NCBI GenBank assembly: GCA_963665925.1
Contig: OY762511.1
Location: forward strand, 2,480,001-2,544,000
Source of the DNA: G963665925 sp963665925
GTDB taxonomy: Bacteria > Bacillota > Clostridia > Peptostreptococcales > Acidaminobacteraceae
Direction of reading: 5' to 3'
DNA: 64,000 nucleotides
Below, in pieces: positions 16,378 through 24,926 of this stretch. The notes beneath the pieces are model-generated. The model searched no databases and was not told the origin of the DNA. It was given only the letters and a program-made list of their open reading frames with translations. Position 1 is the first letter of the stretch. Every line of letters begins with the position of its first letter. Both the position numbers and the translations under genes were made by a program.

Positions 16378-17658
16378 ATGAAACAGGTTGATATCGTTGT
16401 AATAGGTGGCGGTCCTGCAGGTCTGGCAGCAGCCATTGAAGCGAAGAAAAATGGTGTGAAGGATGTTTTGGTAATAGAGCGGGACAGAGAGCTTGGCGGT
16501 ATTCTGATGCAGTGCATCCATAACGGCTTTGGCCTCCATGTTTTCAAGGAAGAGCTCACTGGACCAGAGTATGCGGAGCGTTTTATCAAGGAACTGAGCG
16601 AGATGGGCATTGAGTACAAGCTGGACACCATGGTAACAGACATTAGTCCAGAGAAGGTTGTAAAGGCAATGAATACAACAGATGGACTCATGAACATTCA
16701 AGCAAAGGCAGTCATTCTGGCAATGGGCTGTAGAGAACGTACCCGAGGTGCAATCGCTATTCCGGGAACGAGACCGGCGGGCGTGATGAATGCAGGTACG
16801 GCTCAAAGATACATCAACATGGAAGGCTACATGGTAGGTAAGCGTGTGGTTATTCTGGGTTCTGGCGACATTGGTCTGATCATGGCAAGACGTATGACCC
16901 TAGAAGGGGCAGAGGTACTTGCAGTTGCAGAACTGATGCCATTCTCAGGCGGTCTGACAAGAAACATTGTCCAGTGTCTTGACGATTTTGACATTCCACT
17001 CATGCTGTCACACACTGTTTCTGAAATCAAGGGAAGAGACAGAGTTGAAGGCGTTGTCATCAGTCAGGTCGATGGAAACATGAAGGCTATTCCAGGCACT
17101 GAGAAAGAATACGAATGCGATACGCTGCTTCTTTCAGTAGGTCTCATCCCTGAAAATGAACTGAGCAGAAGTGCAGGTATAGAAATTGACAGAGTTACCA
17201 GCGGACCAATCGTCAACGAAGCCATGGAAACATCCGTACCTGGCATCTTTGCAAGCGGAAATGTTGTTCACGTACATGATCTTGTGGACTTCGTAACGGC
17301 AGAGAGTAGACGTGCAGGCGCCAATGCGGCGAAATACGTTCTGGGTGAGCTGGAGAATGCTGGTCCTGTTCAGTCAACGCAAGCAGGCGAAGGTGTAAAC
17401 TACATCGTTCCACATGTGATTCGCAAGACGAACATTGAAAAAGATGTGACCCTCTTCATGCGTGTAGGAAATGTCTATCACAATGCAGAGCTGGTTGTCA
17501 AAGCAGATGATGAAATCATCATGACAAAGAAGAGAAGACACATGGCGCCGGGCGAAATGGAAAGTTTGGTTATTCCATCCGACAAGCTTCCGGATACAAA
17601 TGCAGTTATCAGTGTTGAAGTCGTTCAGGAGGTTGTTAAAGATGAAAAAGCATCATGA
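16378..17658 (+). CDS. FAD/NAD(P)-dependent oxidoreductase subunit of glycerol-3-phosphate dehydrogenase complex
   Basis: 426 residues with AAGGAGGGG before the ATG. N-terminal IVVIGGGPAGLAAAIEAKKNG is an FAD dinucleotide-binding fold. A second one near residue 157 (VGKRVVILGSGDIGLIMARRM) binds NAD(P) or a second FAD. MGCRERTRGAIAIPGTRPAGV and the late VPGIFASGNVVHVHDLVD are typical of the class found beside GlpA and DUF1667 in anaerobic Firmicutes. It likely passes electrons from GlpA to a soluble carrier or NAD(P). Function rests on family and operon. Confidence 0.8.
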   Translation: MKQVDIVVIGGGPAGLAAAIEAKKNGVKDVLVIERDRELGGILMQCIHNGFGLHVFKEELTGPEYAERFIKELSEMGIEYKLDTMVTDISPEKVVKAMNTTDGLMNIQAKAVILAMGCRERTRGAIAIPGTRPAGVMNAGTAQRYINMEGYMVGKRVVILGSGDIGLIMARRMTLEGAEVLAVAELMPFSGGLTRNIVQCLDDFDIPLMLSHTVSEIKGRDRVEGVVISQVDGNMKAIPGTEKEYECDTLLLSVGLIPENELSRSAGIEIDRVTSGPIVNEAMETSVPGIFASGNVVHVHDLVDFVTAESRRAGANAAKYVLGELENAGPVQSTQAGEGVNYIVPHVIRKTNIEKDVTLFMRVGNVYHNAELVVKADDEIIMTKKRRHMAPGEMESLVIPSDKLPDTNAVISVEVVQEVVKDEKAS

Positions 17659-18016
17659 TCTAGTATGTATTGTGTGCCCGATGGGATGTCGGCTTACTTT
17701 GACAAAGGATGAGAGCACACCAAAGGGATATGTCGTAGAAGGAAACATTTGTAAAAGAGGCGAGGATTACGCGATTAAAGAAATGACCAATCCAACGCGT
17801 ATGCTGCCGACGACAGTTAAGATAAAAGACGGTTTCATCAGTAGATTGCCTGTCCGTACAACAGAGGCGATTCCTAAGGAACTCATTTTCAAGGCAATGG
17901 AAGAGATCAATTCCAAAGAAGTTCAAGCACCAGTAAGCTGTGGGGATGTCATCATCAAAAATATTCTAGATACTGGAGCAGACATTATAGCGACACGTAG
18001 TATGAGGAGACGATAA
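17642..18016 (+). CDS. DUF1667 cysteine-rich protein
   Basis: The ATG at 17642, behind AGGAGG at 17629-17634, gives 124 residues and a 17-base overlap with the preceding gene. Cys residues occur as CIVCPMGC near the N-terminus, GNICKRG around residue 37 and SCGD near residue 99, consistent with binding of an iron-sulfur cluster or zinc. DUF1667 genes regularly follow the glpA/glpB-like pair and are thought to be a small electron-transfer subunit. The reaction has not been established. Confidence 0.8.
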   Translation: MKKHHDLVCIVCPMGCRLTLTKDESTPKGYVVEGNICKRGEDYAIKEMTNPTRMLPTTVKIKDGFISRLPVRTTEAIPKELIFKAMEEINSKEVQAPVSCGDVIIKNILDTGADIIATRSMRRR

Positions 18017-18037
18017 AACAGGTCTGGGGGGGTTCGG

Positions 18038-19435
18038 TTGAGATTAAGTAGCATACCCATCCATAGGATTAGGGAACGGGGCATAAAGACGCCAGAAGAC
18101 TATGACATCTTCTTCGGTTCTTGGCACCAGGGCGTCTGCATTATCGATCGAGCTGGGATCGTTCAATATGTAAATCCAGCTTATGGACAAATATTCAGGC
18201 AGAGCAGGGCAGCAATCATTCATTCGAATGTATATAATCACTTGGATGATGAACTGGCAATTGATGCCCTTAAGAGAAAGAAGCATGTGGAAGGTTTTCT
18301 TCAGATGCATATTGGGGACAGAAAAATTTATGCAGAAGCGTCTCCCATGCTAGATGAAGGCGATTTTTGCGGCGTGCTCATAAAATATGAAGACCGCTCA
18401 GAGAAGAGCAATCAGGTCGTGGATATCAGCGGTCTATTTAAGACTGCCGAGAAAAAACGACAGGAAAATCCGTTTCCAGAGATTGTGACGCAGGATGAAA
18501 AGTTTATTGGCGTGCTCACTATGGCGAGCAAGGCCGCTAAAACAAATGCAACCATTATGATACAGGGCGAAAGCGGAACGGGTAAGGAATTGGTCGCACG
18601 CGCAATTCACAAATACAGCAAGAGAAGTGCTGGACCGTTTGTAGCCGTAAACTGTGGTGCAATTCCTGCAAATCTCATTGAATCGGAGTTGTTCGGATAT
18701 GAGGCAGGCGCATTTACAGGCGCAGCAAGACAGAAAAAAGGTAAGTTTGAACTTGCGCACGGAGGCACCCTCTTTCTTGATGAAATAGGGGACTTGCCGC
18801 TTGAACTGCAGGTGAAACTGCTAAGAGCCTTGCAGGAACGAGAAATCGAACGTGTAGGTGGGATGCAGACGATCCCTGTAGACGTGCGCATTTTGACAGC
18901 GACACATTGTCATTTGGAAGAAATGGTTGAAGAGGGCAATTTCCGAGAAGACTTGTTCTATAGACTGAATGTCGTTCCAATTGAATTGCCTTCACTTCGG
19001 GAACGTACTGTGGATTTCCCACTGCTTGTGAATCATTTCTCAAAGATATCTGCCAACAATTTTGGAATAGAGCAACCAGTAATGACCTCCGAGGCGATGG
19101 AATATCTCCAGTCCTATGAATGGCCTGGAAATATCCGCGAGCTCGAAAATGTAATGGAACGTGTTATGATATTTGTTGATGACGGATACATTGATGTGAA
19201 TGATTTGCCCCGAAATATTTCAAAGCATTACACTATGAAAAAAATATCTCAACCTTCAGCCGGACTGGTAAATCTATCGGCATTCAATGATGTCGCATCG
19301 TTTGACAGCTATGAACGCGAAATCATTGAGCTCGCCCTCAAAAAGCACGGTAGCTTCAACGCTGCTGGTAAAGCACTTGGACTGACACATAAGACTGTTG
19401 CGGCGAAGGCCAGAAAATATGGTTTGCGCGATTAG
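18038..19435 (+). CDS. sigma-54-dependent transcriptional activator (PAS-AAA-Fis)
   Basis: 465 residues from a TTG preceded by a G-rich stretch. An N-terminal PAS-like sensor covers about 20-130 (GSWHQGVCIIDRAGIVQYVNPAYG). The AAA+ domain has Walker A GESGTGKE (177-184), the sigma-54 contact loop GAFTGA (224-229) and Walker B GGTLFLDEIG. The C-terminal Fis-type helix-turn-helix contains SFNAAGKALGLTHKTVAAKARKYG. It activates RpoN-dependent promoters. The only consensus sigma-54 promoter seen in the window is at the head of this same operon, so autoregulation of glycerol use is the natural inference. The signal sensed is unknown. Confidence 0.92.
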   Translation: MRLSSIPIHRIRERGIKTPEDYDIFFGSWHQGVCIIDRAGIVQYVNPAYGQIFRQSRAAIIHSNVYNHLDDELAIDALKRKKHVEGFLQMHIGDRKIYAEASPMLDEGDFCGVLIKYEDRSEKSNQVVDISGLFKTAEKKRQENPFPEIVTQDEKFIGVLTMASKAAKTNATIMIQGESGTGKELVARAIHKYSKRSAGPFVAVNCGAIPANLIESELFGYEAGAFTGAARQKKGKFELAHGGTLFLDEIGDLPLELQVKLLRALQEREIERVGGMQTIPVDVRILTATHCHLEEMVEEGNFREDLFYRLNVVPIELPSLRERTVDFPLLVNHFSKISANNFGIEQPVMTSEAMEYLQSYEWPGNIRELENVMERVMIFVDDGYIDVNDLPRNISKHYTMKKISQPSAGLVNLSAFNDVASFDSYEREIIELALKKHGSFNAAGKALGLTHKTVAAKARKYGLRD

Positions 19436-19490
19436 ATCCCCCATATAACGCAGCAGACAAAAATGCATAAGATAGAAATGCATAACAAAT

Positions 19491-19537
19491 GGAAGACCAT
19501 TTATTCGAAAAATTCGACATAAACGGTCTTCCTTTTC
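19491..19537 (+). terminator. intrinsic terminator at the end of the glycerol operon
   Basis: GGAAGACC (19491-19498) and GGTCTTCC (19525-19532) form a perfect 8-bp stem followed by TTTTCTTTT. It lies between the activator gene and the convergent Pel-like cluster. Confidence 0.8.
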
Positions 19538-19571
19538 TTTTAGGGCACTTGGGAATCAGATAGACTTGAAT

Positions 19572-21035
19572 TCAATCCATAAGGGGACCAACTGTAATAG
19601 ATGCCGTGTAGGGGGGGGTGAGTGCATCTTGTCCGTTTTCCTCTTTTAGAATCTCTGCATGGAGGGCAGTGCCATAATAGAGTGTGGAAATCTGGTGGAG
19701 GTCCTGGCGGCTCGTTCTTGGAATACTGAATACGGGAAGTCGTACAGTCTGCATTTCGGGGCGGGCCCATTGCAGCTCGGGATTCATGAACTCAATGATA
19801 TCCCGCTGGGCATCGGTATCATAATACTTTTTTGACAAACTCAAAAACAAGTCAGGTGCTTCCGAGCCAAACACGCTATAGGGATCAATCTCTAGTGACG
19901 TGTAATCTGATAGATGCAGGTGGTTCCATCGCAGACGGGCTTGAGTGATTATTTCATAAGGGCTCATAACGGCTGATGCGTCAGGAGATTCGCTTATGAC
20001 ACTTTCAGACAAGTCGGGGATGATGTCAAGTGCATCGGTAATATCCGTATCCACAATCGTCACATAGGAAGTAATCGGCGGTGTTGAAAAAGTGTGTACA
20101 GGCGTGTAATCCTCCTCGAACTCCCTGTCGTAAATCAGGGGAATCAGCAGTGTGAGCAAGAGGAGCAGGTAACTGATGATCCCCTTTGGTGTATTGAAGA
20201 AGGCATAGCGAACCGTCTGCTGCACTTCCTGAACTTCTGAAAAGGTAAATATGGACCACGCATAATTAGGTGTTTTAGGCAGCTTGCTCATGCTTATGAG
20301 CTTAAGGAGGGCCTTGCTGTCGATAACGTGCTCATAGAGGTTGACATGTACACGCAGGGTGGGGATGTTCACGCTGTTTTCAGTGAGGACAACAAGCATA
20401 TCATCCTTGAGAAGTCTGTGTGAAAGTTTGAAGAGGGTCATAATCTGCTTTGACTCAAAGGTTGCTTCACCCAGGGGCGGCACCTCTTCTTTAAACAGCA
20501 TGTATTCTGTACGTCCAGCCTGTCCGGTGTTTAAACTGTAATGTATTTCGCTGTCGAGGCGGGGACCGTTGAAGCCAGCAAGGTCACCATCCCTATACAT
20601 ATATATAATGTTTTGGCCAAAATTTAAAAGAATCAGATGATCGCCATAGACAAAGACAATCGTCAGGTTCAGATAAAGCGGTTCTTCATCGGAATGTGCC
20701 GCGTTCCAGCGAAGGATGGCCTTGTTGAGGGAAAACACCGTATACTTTATCAGGTTTATAATACGTGTTCTGTCCTGGTTCAAGTTGAGATTCTGAACAC
20801 TTTTATGAAAGGAAAGGATGGCTTCAGACAGGTCTTCGGGAATTGATGCTCTCTTATGGGGACTGATCAGCATGAAAAACTGCGTATATTTTTTTGACGA
20901 CTGCAGGACGATGTGGTCTGAGCGCATAAACTGCAGTGTGTTGTTTTGAAGATAGGTGAGAAATGGACAGCCCCATATGCAGCCATGAGACCGCTGTGCA
21001 TGGATGTCAAGATTCATGGTTGTAATACGTTTCAT
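19572..21035 (-). CDS. PP2C-like / transmembrane / LysM-like protein of the Pel-like cluster
   Basis: The start at 21035 is preceded by GGAAAGGAGGG on the minus strand, giving 487 residues. About residues 40-260 resemble a PP2C phosphatase core: FVYGDHLILLNFGQ, then IIYMYRDGDLAGFNGPRL where active enzymes have GDSR and a metal Asp. Those Asp residues appear replaced, so it may be a pseudophosphatase. One membrane segment follows (SYLLLLLTLLIPLIYD). The outside part contains a LysM-like stretch, LFLSLSKKYYDTDAQRDIIE, ending RLPVF. It overlaps pelG by 29 bases and is the last gene of the cluster. Probable role: sensing wall or polymer state. This is inferred. Confidence 0.55.
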   Translation of the reverse strand: MKRITTMNLDIHAQRSHGCIWGCPFLTYLQNNTLQFMRSDHIVLQSSKKYTQFFMLISPHKRASIPEDLSEAILSFHKSVQNLNLNQDRTRIINLIKYTVFSLNKAILRWNAAHSDEEPLYLNLTIVFVYGDHLILLNFGQNIIYMYRDGDLAGFNGPRLDSEIHYSLNTGQAGRTEYMLFKEEVPPLGEATFESKQIMTLFKLSHRLLKDDMLVVLTENSVNIPTLRVHVNLYEHVIDSKALLKLISMSKLPKTPNYAWSIFTFSEVQEVQQTVRYAFFNTPKGIISYLLLLLTLLIPLIYDREFEEDYTPVHTFSTPPITSYVTIVDTDITDALDIIPDLSESVISESPDASAVMSPYEIITQARLRWNHLHLSDYTSLEIDPYSVFGSEAPDLFLSLSKKYYDTDAQRDIIEFMNPELQWARPEMQTVRLPVFSIPRTSRQDLHQISTLYYGTALHAEILKEENGQDALTPPYTASITVGPLMD

Positions 21036-22524
21036 GGTTTTCCCTCCTTTCCAACGTCTTATGTGCACGCTTTTGCATCATTTGATTGAGTCTGTTTGCC
21101 AGCCAGGTGAAAAAATGCTCATGCTTTTCTACGAAAAGAGGTTGCCTGCCAAAGGTAATGTAATCAATATTTCGAATGAAGTGAAAGGCAATTACGAGGG
21201 CAATTACAAAGGTCGCAATTGAGCTGGTCATGAAACCGAAGCCGTAGTATTCCAGGCCAGATGGCAGGAAAATAAGCGTGAACAGGAGGTTTGTCAAAAA
21301 GAAGCACGCTGTGATGGCGACTGCTTCAAGGCGCGCTTCAAAATACAGCATGACCAAAATCAGCACGAATACGAAAATGTTGAAAAGTGCCCCGATGGAG
21401 CAAACTTGAAAAATCTTTCTGACGATGATTGATCCCTTGAAAAAGTGGAAAATCTGTGGTGCGGTTAGAATGGCTGTCAGTGACAGCAGTGATTGAATTT
21501 CAAAGGTGTAGGCAATCTGCCTGTAGAGGGAGCGGCGCATTTCCTTGTTAGCAAGGAGGATTTCCTTGTAGGTTCCGGCACCGTTGACCAGCCTGTAATA
21601 GCCCTTGTAAGAATCATAGAATTCGGTTTCGATGGATACGATAAATAGAACCATGGTTGGGATAATTGTCAAATAAGCCAGGAAAATTGCGTTGTCGTAA
21701 AGGGGCGCATACAGGTAGGTGTCGTAAATGCTCACGCCAACATAGCTGAACCACATGAGAATGTCATCAATCCAAAGCCCAAGCGTGTAGAGGAGTCCAA
21801 TAAAAAATAGGGACGGATACTTGTCGAGTATGCGCAGGAAGTCATACTGCAGGTTGTTGCCGTGCTTGAAATTTCCAAAAAAAGTGTAGGACAGAATGAC
21901 AAGCGTCAAGGTCATACCGGATAAGTAAGCGAAAAGGAGGTTGCTGCCTTCCTGATATGCATGGAAGGGCAGGGGATATCTTGAAAAAAGAATGCCAAGT
22001 CCAATTGTAAGTGTACCTCCGAAAATGTAGGCTTTGGAAATGAGTCCATAGTCTTTTACAGCACTCAAATAAACCATGATGATCCAAACCATGGATAGCA
22101 GGAAGAAAAGGATAATAGCCATTATTTTATAATGGATGGGCAGCGTTTTGTTTGCAAAGAACATAATGGCACAGACCGTATTGATAGTACCGACAATTTT
22201 GGAGAGGCCAAGCGCAGAGGGACGGATATAGTCGTATTCCTTCAAATAGAGCCGGTCGGATATATACCGTGTGATAATGAGTTGCCAGGGCGCCGTCAGA
22301 ATCTGTGAAAACACAAAGGCATAAACAATAGTTCCCATGAACAAATCACGCTGTACATCTGCTTCAATAATCCATTCAGAAAGGATAACGAGCAGGTTGA
22401 CGGCTATGACCGAAGTAATCCATGGACCTGCGGCCACAAGCGCAGAATACATGTATGCTTTGGTGCGCTCCGTAAAAGTCTGTTCCTGAAAAAGTTTTTT
22501 CAAAGTAAAGCCAATACCAGCCAT
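21007..22524 (-). CDS. pelG: PelG-like exopolysaccharide exporter
   Basis: 505 residues beginning MAGIGFTLKKLFQEQTF, a start typical of PelG, with about 12 membrane helices. PelG is a MOP/Wzx-type inner-membrane transporter that moves the Pel polymer (partly de-N-acetylated GalNAc-rich glycan) across the membrane with PelD, PelE and PelF. It lies 4 bases downstream of pelF. The polymer made here need not be identical to Pseudomonas Pel because the modifying genes differ. Confidence 0.88.
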   Translation of the reverse strand: MAGIGFTLKKLFQEQTFTERTKAYMYSALVAAGPWITSVIAVNLLVILSEWIIEADVQRDLFMGTIVYAFVFSQILTAPWQLIITRYISDRLYLKEYDYIRPSALGLSKIVGTINTVCAIMFFANKTLPIHYKIMAIILFFLLSMVWIIMVYLSAVKDYGLISKAYIFGGTLTIGLGILFSRYPLPFHAYQEGSNLLFAYLSGMTLTLVILSYTFFGNFKHGNNLQYDFLRILDKYPSLFFIGLLYTLGLWIDDILMWFSYVGVSIYDTYLYAPLYDNAIFLAYLTIIPTMVLFIVSIETEFYDSYKGYYRLVNGAGTYKEILLANKEMRRSLYRQIAYTFEIQSLLSLTAILTAPQIFHFFKGSIIVRKIFQVCSIGALFNIFVFVLILVMLYFEARLEAVAITACFFLTNLLFTLIFLPSGLEYYGFGFMTSSIATFVIALVIAFHFIRNIDYITFGRQPLFVEKHEHFFTWLANRLNQMMQKRAHKTLERRENHETYYNHES

Positions 22525-22528
22525 AGAA

Positions 22529-23941
22529 TCACCTGTACTTGTCGTAGATTTCCTTATAGGACTTAGTCAGTCTTTCGTTGCTGTACAAAGCTGAAACACG
22601 TTTAATGCCATTTTGTGAATAGGTCTTCCTGAGCTCCGGGTCTCTTAGGAGTTTAAGAATGGCTTCTGCTGTCGCATTAGGCGACACCGGAGGGACAATG
22701 ATTCCAGCATGACCCAATGTGTCCCCTGAGCCTTCAAGCAGCTCCCGACAGCTGCCGACATTGGTTGCAACAAAGGGAATACCGCTTGCAAGTCCTTCTA
22801 GGATTACCAATGGCATGCCCTCTGATATTGAAGTCAGGGTCAGAACATCAATGTCAGGCAGAATTGAATGAATGTTAACACGTCCAGTAAAGGTGATATC
22901 GTCTTCAAGGTTCAAAATGGATATCAGGTTCTGGCACTGCTCATAATAGTCCTCATCTTCATCGGTTGGACCAATAAGTGATAGATGCGCCTCTGGTTCC
23001 GCGTCATGGACGAGCTTGAAAGCGCGTATGAGGGTCAGAACGTCTTTGATTGGCACCACGCGCAATATGGATGCGACATGCATTCTGCCAGGGTGTACGG
23101 GGATGGTCCTGTATTCAAGCGGGTCTATTCCGTTTGCAATAATGGCACATTTCTCAGCAGGTGCACCCAATTCAATCTGAATTTCCTGATTGCGGTTAAA
23201 GAGGGTGACGATTTCATCGGCTGTTGCATAAACACCTTTTGAAATGAAATAGAAAAACTCAATCCAGAGCTTCTTGTAGCTGGCAAGCAGCCAGCGCGAT
23301 TTCAAAATGTCCTCTTCTCGCTCCCGCGCATAAATACCATGCTCGGTCAAAATGAGCGGTTTTCCATAACGGGCCTTTGCCATGAGCCCCAGAAGCCCTG
23401 CGTAACCGGTTGAGACACAGTGATACAGGTCGGCCTCGGGAATCGGCTGTTGCATGAGGTGAATAACTGGAAGAAGCATGGACCGTATGGTCCAGAAAAA
23501 CGCGTTGAATTCATGTGTGTTGTATTCCTCCAGATATTTTTTTCGAATAAGTTCCCAAAAAAGCTTGGACTGGAGGAAGTTGAGGGTGTTTCCAATCTTA
23601 TGTGTATTGGAAATGATCTTTGCGAACTCCTGCCAGTCAATATTGTCGTTGAAGAAAATGAAATCATTGATGGCGGCCTTTTGCTGAGTCGGGATGAGGG
23701 GTTCGCTGAGGCGGTGCTTGTGTTTCAGATCCAAATAGGTATTGAGATAGTTCGTAGTGACGCTTGTGACCATAGATGGCGGTTCGTATTTGAATTTCTT
23801 GTATTCCTTTGGACTGGGCATGATGGATAGAATTTCAAATTCGTGTTCGGGCATTTCCTGAACGAACCGGTGGATCCAAGTCGATACGCCTCCGGGGATA
23901 TATGGGTAGGACCCTTCAGCAATGATACATATGCGCATCAT
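22529..23941 (-). CDS. pelF: PelF-like glycosyltransferase (GT4)
   Basis: 470 residues of a retaining GT-B glycosyltransferase. N-terminal RICIIAEGSYPYIPGGVSTW is the PelF signature, the C-terminal half has the donor site EGMPLVILEG (EX7E motif), and INGIDPL-like ANGIDPLEY lies between. PelF is the cytosolic polymerising transferase of the Pel system, using UDP-sugars. The start overlaps the end of the PelE-like gene (ATGA type), indicating coupled translation and fitting a physical PelDEFG complex. Confidence 0.92.
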   Translation of the reverse strand: MMRICIIAEGSYPYIPGGVSTWIHRFVQEMPEHEFEILSIMPSPKEYKKFKYEPPSMVTSVTTNYLNTYLDLKHKHRLSEPLIPTQQKAAINDFIFFNDNIDWQEFAKIISNTHKIGNTLNFLQSKLFWELIRKKYLEEYNTHEFNAFFWTIRSMLLPVIHLMQQPIPEADLYHCVSTGYAGLLGLMAKARYGKPLILTEHGIYAREREEDILKSRWLLASYKKLWIEFFYFISKGVYATADEIVTLFNRNQEIQIELGAPAEKCAIIANGIDPLEYRTIPVHPGRMHVASILRVVPIKDVLTLIRAFKLVHDAEPEAHLSLIGPTDEDEDYYEQCQNLISILNLEDDITFTGRVNIHSILPDIDVLTLTSISEGMPLVILEGLASGIPFVATNVGSCRELLEGSGDTLGHAGIIVPPVSPNATAEAILKLLRDPELRKTYSQNGIKRVSALYSNERLTKSYKEIYDKYR

Positions 23942-24915
23942 ACCACTTCCTTCTTGCTCCAGAACAGAACGTGTGCTGCGATTCTTTCTGGGAGCTGGGT
24001 GTACTTTTTATTGAGATAGTCTGAATACATGGATAGCTTTTCCTTCTGCTTTGTCTTATACAGATAGCTCATAATGACATAGTGGCCCTCGATGTTGCCC
24101 GGATAGAGCTGGAAAAAAGTCTTCACGGCTTTAAGCAGATCGTCGTAATGATTTAATCCTAGAAGAGAATGCATGAGTTTGATATGACTCTCTTTCGCTG
24201 TAGGATCCGCATTTATTTGCTGTCTGAGCAAGGTTATGTAGTCCTTGCGCAGGATTTTTTCAACAGCGGGGTCTGGCAATTTAGACTTCAGGTATTTTTC
24301 AAGCGCGTTCAGATAGTGCATCAGGTTTTGTGCTGAAGGCTTGGCGAGATATGCCTTGCGGGAAACACTTATATTCTTTTCAAATTCATTCTCAAAAGCG
24401 TTAAGAGCGGTAGCGGCATAATGTGTCACTTCCATGTCGTCATCGTTGAGGCTGTCCTTGAGCAGGTATGAGTAATCAGATTCTTCGCCGCTGAGCATGG
24501 ATGAAATCATGTCTTTTTTAGTATCGTGCTGGGAGTAGAGGAACTTGTCCTGCAGGCTTATGGTCTTTACGTCTGTGGTGAAAGATACCTGTGATTCAAT
24601 ATCGAGGACTCTTTCATAGAAAATATATTTTTCATATTCGAAGATGAGCGTTTGATTGTACTCAAAGTAAATGATGGAAAACTGGATCAGTCCATATGCC
24701 AAGGGACCGAATCCTGGCATGATCCAAAACAGCAAGTAGGGATAGATTCTGTAGCGGGAGCGGATCATATGGACAGCGGCAAGGGAGACTGCGCCTATGG
24801 ATAAATGCTGGATCAGTAGAATCATCAGTCCGTGGGACATGTTGAAGTATTGAACGAAAAATATGAAATCCGCTGCGCCAAGGAGCACAAGTAGGCTGGA
24901 TGCAACATAGTTCAT
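23938..24915 (-). CDS. PelE-like membrane protein with helical repeat domain
   Basis: 325 residues with three to four hydrophobic segments in the first ~100 (ASSLLVLLGAADFIFF, ILLIQHLSIGAVSLAAVHM, YLLFWIMPGFGPLAYGLI). A soluble alpha-helical region rich in Tyr/Leu follows, with TPR-like character (about 185-315). Size, topology and position between PelD-like and PelF genes match PelE, the membrane scaffold of the Pel synthase complex. Sequence similarity in this family is low, so the call rests on architecture and synteny. Confidence 0.7.
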   Translation of the reverse strand: MNYVASSLLVLLGAADFIFFVQYFNMSHGLMILLIQHLSIGAVSLAAVHMIRSRYRIYPYLLFWIMPGFGPLAYGLIQFSIIYFEYNQTLIFEYEKYIFYERVLDIESQVSFTTDVKTISLQDKFLYSQHDTKKDMISSMLSGEESDYSYLLKDSLNDDDMEVTHYAATALNAFENEFEKNISVSRKAYLAKPSAQNLMHYLNALEKYLKSKLPDPAVEKILRKDYITLLRQQINADPTAKESHIKLMHSLLGLNHYDDLLKAVKTFFQLYPGNIEGHYVIMSYLYKTKQKEKLSMYSDYLNKKYTQLPERIAAHVLFWSKKEVV

Positions 24916-24926
24916 AATGGCCTCCT

